From Azospira inquinata (GTDB lineage: Bacteria; Pseudomonadota; Gammaproteobacteria; Burkholderiales; Rhodocyclaceae): DNA of 64,000 nucleotides. Numbering within the stretch: position 1 is the stretch's first letter; each line of letters begins with the position of its first letter. The position numbers and the translations under genes were made by a program. The notes below the pieces were generated by a model that made no database searches, was not told where the DNA came from, and saw only the letters and a program-made list of their open reading frames with translations. Shown one piece after another: positions 18,967 to 25,224 of the stretch. The stretch is taken from positions 2,728,001 through 2,792,000 of the forward strand of contig NZ_CP064782.1 of NCBI RefSeq assembly GCF_018905915.1. The letters are read 5' to 3'.

Positions 18967-19035
18967 ATAACGCTAACAGCGCAGGGCTCCACTTATCTCA
19001 GAGGAAATTCTGTCCAAAAAAACGGGGCTAGCTCT
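18344..19035 (+). mobile_element. Internally deleted IS3-family element with intact 3' end
   Basis: The transposase remnant is fused at about 18960 to 73 bp (18963-19035) that look like an IS3-family right end. They read as an orfB C-terminus (SAGLHLSQRKFCPKKRG) and end with the terminal-repeat-like CTGTCC...AACGGGGCTAGCTC. Most of orfB is deleted between the two parts. I could not find a matching left inverted repeat, so the 5' boundary is uncertain. The same 3' end recurs at 24014-24086. Confidence 0.8.
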
Positions 19036-19220
19036 TTTTTAACGAAATTGTTAGAAATATCGGCATTTCTTTAAGTTCATTCATCTGGGAGACCTCAGCC
19101 GCAGCGGGCATCACATCCCCCCATTAATCTGAAAGGGATGGCTATGGTGAACGTCTGTCCAACTTCCGGACCCTGACGTTGTTTCGGGGGCGAAGGGGAG
19201 GCGGTGCTGCCGCGCAAACC

Positions 19221-19229
19221 TGCTATCAT
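19221..19229 (+). promoter_or_regulatory. Candidate extended -10 promoter for the response regulator
   Basis: TGCTATCAT matches an extended -10 element (TG-N-TATnAT). It would give a leader of roughly 65 nt before the ATG at 19300. No good -35 element is visible, which extended -10 promoters can tolerate. Confidence 0.35.
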
Positions 19230-19299
19230 GATTCGCGGGGCCACGTATCAAAAATACACATAACATTTCCCTCTCTGCGTTCAATTTTTTTCTATCCCC

Positions 19300-19980
19300 A
19301 TGAGAATTGCTGTTCTTGAAGATGAGCCCGAGCATGCGGCTCAATTGACACGAGTTTTAGATGAGGTGGGTTACGCGTATCAGTGCTATGGCACGGGGAA
19401 AGCCCTATTGCTTGGCCTGGTTCGGGAAACGTTTGATGTCCTGGTGCTAGATTGGATGCTACCGGATGCAGACGGTATCGCTGTACTGGACCAGCTCCGT
19501 TCCCGCAGTATCTCCACCCCGGTCATGTTCACCACGAGCCGCGATGCGGAAGCGGACATTGTGGAGGCCTTAACCCACGGGGCGGATGATTACCTGGTGA
19601 AGCCCATCCGGCCCAACGAGTTCCTGGCGCGTTTGCAGGTGCTGACGCGGCGCTCCAGCCTGGCGACTATGGATACCCTGCTTGAGGTGTCTCCTTACCG
19701 CTTCGACTTGGCGACGGGTAAAGCCTGGGTGGGGCAGGAAGCGGTCATATTGACGACCCGTCAATTCGCGTTGGCCGTATTTTTCTTCCGCAACCCCGGG
19801 AAACTCCTTTCTCGCACCCATCTTCTGGAGACGATCTGGGGCGTAGGTGCGGAAATACAAACCCGTACCCTTGAAATCCACGTCAGCCAGTTACGCAAAT
19901 TACTGGGTTTGATGCCGGAAAACGGCTGGCGTATTACGTCGGTGTATGGACATGGTTATCGACTTGAACCTTTGGCCTAA
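19300..19980 (+). CDS. OmpR/PhoB-family response regulator
   Basis: A 226-residue two-component regulator. The receiver domain (1-120) has acidic residues Glu7-Asp8-Glu9, phospho-acceptor Asp51 (VLVLDWMLPD), Thr/Ser at 78-80 (FTTS) and Lys101 (YLVKPI). The C-terminal winged helix (about 130-224) has TRTLEIHVSQLRKLL and ends with ITSVYGHGYRLEP, typical of OmpR-type DNA binding. It overlaps the next gene by 35 bp and heads a three-gene operon with a LysM-FecR protein and a CHASE2 kinase. The kinase is its likely partner; the giant adhesin locus downstream is a plausible target. Confidence 0.95.
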   Translation: MRIAVLEDEPEHAAQLTRVLDEVGYAYQCYGTGKALLLGLVRETFDVLVLDWMLPDADGIAVLDQLRSRSISTPVMFTTSRDAEADIVEALTHGADDYLVKPIRPNEFLARLQVLTRRSSLATMDTLLEVSPYRFDLATGKAWVGQEAVILTTRQFALAVFFFRNPGKLLSRTHLLETIWGVGAEIQTRTLEIHVSQLRKLLGLMPENGWRITSVYGHGYRLEPLA

Positions 19981-21556
19981 AACTTCCCTGATCCTAGCTT
20001 TTGTCGGCTGCCTGGGGGGCATTGGAGGGGCGTCGGCCGGCGAAGATGCGCAAATCGCGGTCCGTCCCGGGGATACCCTCATCAGCTTGTCCCAACGTTA
20101 TCTGGATCGTCCCGAGCGTTGGCTGGCGCTGAAATCCTTGAATCATGTTCCGGACGAATTCCACCTTCAGCCCGGCAGCATGATTCGTCTGCCGGCGCAG
20201 TGGTTGCGCTGGACAAAAGGCCGTGCGGAGGTTCTCCATGTGACCGGTAAGGTCAGCAGTGACCAGGGGATGGTCGCGAAGGGGATGAAGTTGCCGGAAG
20301 GCGATCATATCGATACCGGCAGCGATGGCATCCTGACCCTGAAGCTGCGCAATGGCGCTACGGTAGTGTTTCCTCCCGGAACACGGGCCCGTCTTGGGGA
20401 ATTGAAACAAATTAGCGGCGCGCCTATGGAACGTACCGTGATTGATTTAGAGGCGGGGAGCGCGGAAAGCCATGTGCCCTCACTGAAAGCGTCCGATTCC
20501 CGTTTTGAAGTACGGACGCCGCGCGTGGTGACCGCTGTGCGAGGGACCCGTTTCCGCGTGGGGAGCGAAGGTGAGGAAAGCCATCACGAGCTGATCGAAG
20601 GTAAGGTTTGGATTGCAGGGAAACGTACCCAGGCGACCTTGAATCCCGGTGAAGGGGTCGTGGCAGAGGCTGGCCGAGTCGGAAAACCCGTGGCCTTGCC
20701 CCCGGCTCCCGATGTTTCCGAATTGCCGAAACGGGTAGAACGTACTGTTGTGAGTTTTTCCGTACCGCCGCTCGCTGGTGTCGCTAAGTGGCATTGGCGT
20801 CTGGCCGCCGATGCCGACTTTACCCTTCCCCTCAAAGATGAACGGACATCGTCCCCGACTTGGATCATGGCGGGGGTACCGGACGGGGACTATTTCCTTG
20901 CGTTGCGTACGGTGGATGCCCATGGTCTGGAGGGGCGGGATGCCGTTCAGCCCATTGCCGTGCGGGCTCACCCGGAACCTCCGCTGATGCTTTATCCCTC
21001 CCCGAAGGGATTTTCTGCCGGGAAAGTCCATTTTTCGTGGGCTGAAGCGGAGGGGGCCGCGACTACCCGGCTTCAGATGGCAAGTGATCCGAATTTTGAA
21101 CGAATCCTGGTTGATGTCCCTGCCGTGGCTGCTCGGGAATTGACCTTGGCCGACCCGGTTTCCCCCGGGGACTATTGGTGGCGTCTGGCTTCGCGCCGAG
21201 CGGATGGTTATCAGGGCCCCTTTGGCGATGGTGCCCATTTCCACCAGCTTGCCCCCACGGAAGTCGCTCCCCCGTCTTTATCGAAGGATGGCTTGCATGT
21301 GGCCTGGTCCGGGCCCCAGGACTTACGTTATCGGGTTCAGTTGGGAGACGACGTCAATTTTTCTGCGCCGCCTAGGGAAATCGAAGTCACCGGCACCTCG
21401 GCCCAGTTTCCGACACCGAAATCAGGGCTCCATTTCATCCGCATTCAGCCGGTGCTTGCCGATGGCAGTGCTGGCCCCTGGTCCACTCCCCAGCGTTTTG
21501 AAGTGCCGTCGAATCTGCCGTGGTGGGCGCTGGTTTTGGTCTTGCCGTTGCTGTGA
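19946..21556 (+). CDS. LysM-FecR domain periplasmic protein with Ig/FN3-like C-terminus
   Basis: A 536-residue exported protein. The N-terminal hydrophobic signal (LILAFVGCLGGIGGASAGED) is followed by a LysM domain (about residues 37-85, VRPGDTLISLSQRYLDRPER), which binds peptidoglycan. A FecR domain (about 100-230) carries DTGSDGILTLKLRNGATV and RTPRVVTAVRGTRFRVG. Beta-rich repeats follow with motifs such as DADFTLPL and DPNFERILVDVP, and the protein ends at a hydrophobic LPWWALVLVLPLL. It overlaps the regulator upstream and the kinase downstream (GTGA). It probably senses or relays cell-wall status to the CHASE2 kinase; that link is inference from operon structure. Confidence 0.88.
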   Translation: MDMVIDLNLWPKTSLILAFVGCLGGIGGASAGEDAQIAVRPGDTLISLSQRYLDRPERWLALKSLNHVPDEFHLQPGSMIRLPAQWLRWTKGRAEVLHVTGKVSSDQGMVAKGMKLPEGDHIDTGSDGILTLKLRNGATVVFPPGTRARLGELKQISGAPMERTVIDLEAGSAESHVPSLKASDSRFEVRTPRVVTAVRGTRFRVGSEGEESHHELIEGKVWIAGKRTQATLNPGEGVVAEAGRVGKPVALPPAPDVSELPKRVERTVVSFSVPPLAGVAKWHWRLAADADFTLPLKDERTSSPTWIMAGVPDGDYFLALRTVDAHGLEGRDAVQPIAVRAHPEPPLMLYPSPKGFSAGKVHFSWAEAEGAATTRLQMASDPNFERILVDVPAVAARELTLADPVSPGDYWWRLASRRADGYQGPFGDGAHFHQLAPTEVAPPSLSKDGLHVAWSGPQDLRYRVQLGDDVNFSAPPREIEVTGTSAQFPTPKSGLHFIRIQPVLADGSAGPWSTPQRFEVPSNLPWWALVLVLPLL

Positions 21557-22065
21557 TTCACCGGCGCCTGCTGGGAGAGTGGCTATTATTGCTGCTGCTC
21601 CTGGTGACCTTTGTTGTGGTGGCTCTCCACGGGCGCTGGTTGGAGCGGGCGGATATTTGGGCCTATGACTGGGCCATCAAATTAAACGCCGAACCCGCCG
21701 CGGTGCGTGGCGCCAGGGCGCCTGTCCTGGTGGCCATTGATGAAGCCAGCCTGGCTCGCCTGGGGCGCTGGCCTTGGTCCCGGGAAAAACTGGCCGAGAT
21801 TCTGGATTGTCTGTCCCGGGATCAGGCGGGGCCCGTCTTGTTGGACATCATTTTGGCCGAACCAGCCTCTTCCCTTGAAGATGCCCATTTGGCCCAGGCC
21901 ATCAGGCACTATCCGGGGCGAGTGGTGTTGCCTGTCTACGGGGTAGAGACCGGAAGGGGGGGCGGCAATTCAGCCCCTTCCCCTGTTTCGGACCGTGGCT
22001 GTTCTGGGCCATGCGGAAGCGGCGGTGGATTCGGACGGCATCGTCCGACGTATTCATCCTTCTGA
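21553..22065 (+). CDS. CHASE2 sensor kinase, N-terminal fragment (frameshifted)
   Basis: The N-terminal part of a CHASE2-type sensor kinase, starting at GTG 21553 overlapping the previous stop. A transmembrane helix (EWLLLLLLLVTFVVVALHG) is followed by the start of the CHASE2 domain, with PVLVAIDEASLARLGRWPW and GPVLLDIILAEP, the usual D-E-x-S and D-x-x-x-x-E/P signatures. At the run of seven G (21956-21962) the reading frame leaves the family sequence and continues as unrelated residues to a stop at 22065. Removing one G restores a continuous kinase with the fragment at 21995-23446. Confidence 0.85.
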   Translation: MIHRRLLGEWLLLLLLLVTFVVVALHGRWLERADIWAYDWAIKLNAEPAAVRGARAPVLVAIDEASLARLGRWPWSREKLAEILDCLSRDQAGPVLLDIILAEPASSLEDAHLAQAIRHYPGRVVLPVYGVETGRGGGNSAPSPVSDRGCSGPCGSGGGFGRHRPTYSSF

Positions 22066-23446
22066 AGTGATCGGGGGCATGGGGTTGCCCCACATTAGTT
22101 GGGTAATGGCTGGAGTGGCACCTCCTCACCGGCCTGAGGCCCGGTTGATCCAGTTCTCCGGCCCTAGTGGCTCCTATGCGCGGGTGTCTGCCGCCGCGCT
22201 TTTGGCGGGGGAAGTCCCCCCCTCCACGCTTAAGGGGCATCCCGTGTTGGTTGGGGCTACCGCCGTGGGTCTGGGCGACACCGTGGCTACGCCCTTGTCC
22301 GGGCGGAATGGTGAAATGTCTGGCGTCGAGTTCGTGGCCAATGTACTGACGGCCGTCCAGACCGATGGGTTGATCCGCCCCGCTTCTTTGGCGGCGACTT
22401 TGGTGCTGTCTCTCCTGCTGTTGCTTGGGGTGCTGATTGCCTATCTGTTGGTGCCGTTGACGATGGCCTTGGCAATGACCTTTGTGGTGGCTGCCGGTAG
22501 CGTTCTCGGTGCCGTTCTGGCCTTGAAGTGGGCGGGCGTGTGGTGGCCACCGGCGACCACCGTGCTGGGGGTTTGCGTGGCCTATCCCCTATGGAGCTGG
22601 CGTCGGCTCGAAGCCAGTGTTACGGCCATGGCGCGGGAAACCGGGCGGATCGCTTCCCTGGTGCCGGCTTCTGTGGATGCGGTACTTCCGCACCAAACGT
22701 TTCTAGATCCGGTGGAATCCCGGATTCAGGCGATTTCGGCAGCGGTGGACCGGGTAGCCGCTGGGATTGCCATTGAAGCGGGGCCGGCGGAACGGAAAGC
22801 GCTTCGGGACGATACGTTACGTCATCTGGCCCATGACCTGCGCGCACCCCTGATTTCGTTACGGGGTCTGGCGGAGGCGTTGGAACGTTCCGAGGTCGGG
22901 GAGGCGGAGGATCTCGTGGCCCGGGTGGATGCCTGCGCACGCCGGGCCTTGGATTTGTCGGAGCAATTCCTGCTTTTTGGCCGCGCCGATAATATTGTGG
23001 CGACCGATTTTGGGGAAGTGGACTTGGTGGAACTGCTACACCAAGTGGCCGATGATCTTTGGGAAGATGCCCGCCGCCATCAGGCGGCCATCGAGCGCGA
23101 CAGCATTGCTGAAAACTGGTGGGTGCAAGGGGATTATCGGCTGTTGTCTCGGGCGCTATTGAATCTCGGCTGGAATGCCCTGCGCTATGGGCCGGAAGGG
23201 GGCACCCTGACCTTTTTCTTCCAGCGAGACCCGGCGGGAGGGGTGCGCCTGGGGGTCCGTGACCAGGGGAGGGGATTTGATCCCCAGGAAGGGACCTCCA
23301 CTGCCAAAGCTTCGCCGATAGGCAGCTATGGGCTGGGGCTGACCTTCGTGCGCAAGGTTGCCGAACGGCATGGTGCCGTATTCGCCGTGGACCTGGGGGA
23401 AGACGGCTTCTCGGCGTTTCTGCTGTTTCCAGCTCAGCCCCGTTAG
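21995..23446 (+). CDS. CHASE2 sensor histidine kinase, main part
   Basis: The remaining CHASE2 domain (AVLGHAEAAVDSDGIVRRIH), then three transmembrane helices (about residues 125-195), a short linker and the kinase. The H-box is RHLAHDLRAPLISLRGL. The ATP-binding domain has N-box LGWNALRYGPEGG, G1 VRDQGRGFD and G2 GSYGLGLTFVRK. The first in-frame start is GTG 21995, but sense codons continue upstream to the 7-G tract, so the natural product is probably the full protein from 21553. Partner: the OmpR-type regulator at 19300. Confidence 0.9.
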   Translation: MAVLGHAEAAVDSDGIVRRIHPSEVIGGMGLPHISWVMAGVAPPHRPEARLIQFSGPSGSYARVSAAALLAGEVPPSTLKGHPVLVGATAVGLGDTVATPLSGRNGEMSGVEFVANVLTAVQTDGLIRPASLAATLVLSLLLLLGVLIAYLLVPLTMALAMTFVVAAGSVLGAVLALKWAGVWWPPATTVLGVCVAYPLWSWRRLEASVTAMARETGRIASLVPASVDAVLPHQTFLDPVESRIQAISAAVDRVAAGIAIEAGPAERKALRDDTLRHLAHDLRAPLISLRGLAEALERSEVGEAEDLVARVDACARRALDLSEQFLLFGRADNIVATDFGEVDLVELLHQVADDLWEDARRHQAAIERDSIAENWWVQGDYRLLSRALLNLGWNALRYGPEGGTLTFFFQRDPAGGVRLGVRDQGRGFDPQEGTSTAKASPIGSYGLGLTFVRKVAERHGAVFAVDLGEDGFSAFLLFPAQPR

Positions 23447-23691
23447 CATCGCCCGGTTTTTGTTCTACGGATTCTCCTCTGCGCTCTCTTTGGGGTAGCC
23501 TGGGCCGCTAGTTTTTGGGTTAGTGAATTATCGCTTCGTCATTTCTGTAAATGTTCTCATCCTATGGCTTGAGCATTCTTTACAGTCTGTTTCGCTCCTC
23601 TCTCTATACTCCTTCGCAGCAATTTCAATCAGTACTTCGGGCCGTAACGGTCTGTGCGTTTTTCTGCTTACCCTCAAAGAAGCCTTTGCTA

Positions 23692-24012
23692 TGCGTGATT
23701 TGCTGCCCACTTTGAGCTTTTTTTTCCGCGGACCTGTTGCCCCGCGTTTCGCTTTTCGTCGGCTGTTCCTGGCGTTCGTGTCGTCAATGGCGCTGGCTTT
23801 GCCTACCCAGCGGACAACCTAGCACTATTTATACCGGGCGGATAACCGAGCTGCAGATCACGCTCTCCAACAGCGATTTGTTGGCGCCTATTTCCAATGT
23901 GGCTTTTGCCGGGGCCACTACCAGTAACGGTATGTTGTCCGGCACGCTTCCCAATGGATTGAAAGTAGCAGGAGCAGCGACTTATAGCTGTTATCACCCG
24001 TCGTCGGTAACC
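23692..24012 (+). pseudogene. Decayed exported surface-protein gene
   Basis: Starts ATG 23692 with a signal-peptide-like N-terminus (FRRLFLAFVSSMALALP) that runs into a stop after a frameshift at about 23805. In the next frame the sequence continues QPSTIYTGRITELQITLSNS and GMLSGTLPNGLKVAGAATYS. This resembles the DUF7933/DUF11-type beta-sandwich repeats of bacterial surface proteins. It is cut off at 24013 by the IS3 3' end. Both the frameshift and the truncation mark it as non-functional. Confidence 0.6.
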
Positions 24013-24013
24013 C

Positions 24014-24086
24014 GTGAATAACGCTACCAGCGCCGGGCGCTACTTATCTCCGTGGAAATTCTGTCCAAACAAACGGGGCCAGCTCT
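24014..24086 (+). mobile_element. Solitary IS3-family 3' end
   Basis: A 73-bp segment aligned without gaps to 18963-19035 with 8 mismatches by eye (about 89% identity). It reads as an orfB C-terminus (SAGRYLSPWKFCPNKRG) and ends CTGTCCAAACAAACGGGG followed by CCAGCTC, the form of an IS3-group right terminal repeat. No other transposase sequence is next to it. Confidence 0.75.
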
Positions 24087-24388
24087 AAATGAAGGGAGAT
24101 CAGATAATGTTTTTTGTGATTATGGCTGGGGCCCGATTATGTTTTTATCGTATTACTTAGGTTATATTTTTCGAAATTGTGGGCGAGAGAACAAATTGTA
24201 AATTAGTGTATTTTTGCGACCTATTTCACGAAAACAGCCCGATTAAAAAAGAGGCGGCAAGATATAATATCAATGTAGATCAATGCGTTAGCGATGCGAT
24301 TAGGGATGCCAGAGCTACGCTCTTTTACCGAGCGCTGGTAATGCGTTTATCATAATCGCTTGTCGCGCATATTTTGGAGAGTAGAACT
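24087..24388 (+). other. AT-rich regulatory gap before the adhesin locus
   Basis: About 300 bp, clearly more AT-rich than its surroundings, without a gene. A perfect TATAAT occurs at 24263-24268, about 120 bp before the lipoprotein ATG, but no good -35 is visible. Between them lies a region that can form a small hairpin (CGCTC...GAGCG within 24320-24340). The low GC content next to an H-NS-encoding genome makes silencing by H-NS a reasonable idea. No match to a known riboswitch was seen. Confidence 0.45.
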
Positions 24389-25168
24389 ATGGTTGCTTCC
24401 GTTAAAAATGCATGGACTCATCTAGTTGGGATTGCCTCCCTGCTGCTGCTGGTCTCCTGCGCCACGGCCCAGTCTGTTCCTGCCAACAATGGGGAATCCG
24501 CAAAAAGTGATGTGGACCAGTTGCTAGCCAAAGCCTACCTGCAAATCGAAAGCAGCGACTACAAAGGGGCTGAAGAGTCCTTGCTACAAGCCCAGCAGAA
24601 AGACAAGGACAATCTTTGGGTAATCCATAACCTGGGGGTTGTTTATCAGCGGACGGGCAGAAATGCCCTGGCCTTGGAAGAATATGACAAAGTTTTGGCT
24701 GCTGAGCAGGAATCGATTAAATCGGGGAAAGCGCCTAAGTACGCCTATTGGCGGGACCGTTTGAGCGACGTTTCCGCGGCGAACAAAAAATTGCTCCTTA
24801 AAAAAGAAAATGGGGCAGAGCAGCCGATCCAAAAGCCTGATCGGGCGGTGATGTCCGACATTAAGCAACAGATTCTGGCGGTAGTCGAAAATTGGAAAAA
24901 GACCCTGGAAGACAAAAACGTAGCCAATTACCTGTCCCTGTACGGGGAGGGTAGCCAGGAAGCGGCCAAGCAAGCTTGGACGATGGATGGGAACCGGGGA
25001 CTGTTAGGGAAAGAAGTGAAATTGATCGGGCGCCCGGTGGTGATGGTGGATTCTCCGGAAAGCGTCAAAGTTTCTCTGAAGCTGCAAAACAAAGAAGACG
25101 GGTATCTCCGCAAAGGATTGGTCTTTGCGAACGATAAAGGTCGCTGGGTTATTAAAGAAGAGTATTAG
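24389..25168 (+). CDS. TPR lipoprotein with NTF2-like C-terminal domain
   Basis: A 259-residue lipoprotein with lipobox LVSC (Cys24), starting at ATG 24389 behind a GGAG site. Residues 45-120 hold two TPR-like helices pairs (AKAYLQIESSDYKGAEESLL and WVIHNLGVVYQRTGRNALAL). Residues 150-259 resemble the NTF2/SnoaL-like domain seen at the end of some L,D-transpeptidase-associated and secretion-linked lipoproteins (VVENWKKTLEDKNVANYLSL, ending DKGRWVIKEEY). It lies 56 bp before the adhesin gene in the same direction and is probably co-transcribed. A role in adhesin secretion or anchoring is inferred. Confidence 0.85.
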   Translation: MVASVKNAWTHLVGIASLLLLVSCATAQSVPANNGESAKSDVDQLLAKAYLQIESSDYKGAEESLLQAQQKDKDNLWVIHNLGVVYQRTGRNALALEEYDKVLAAEQESIKSGKAPKYAYWRDRLSDVSAANKKLLLKKENGAEQPIQKPDRAVMSDIKQQILAVVENWKKTLEDKNVANYLSLYGEGSQEAAKQAWTMDGNRGLLGKEVKLIGRPVVMVDSPESVKVSLKLQNKEDGYLRKGLVFANDKGRWVIKEEY

Positions 25169-25224
25169 CCGGAAATAATATAGGTTGAATTCTTTTTTAT
25201 AATTAAGTCTATTGTGGTGATGCT

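Noticed and set aside
24087..25224. Cyclic-di-GMP or other riboswitch in the adhesin leader
   Set aside because: I looked for the conserved GEMM core and other familiar motifs in the AT-rich leader and did not see them.
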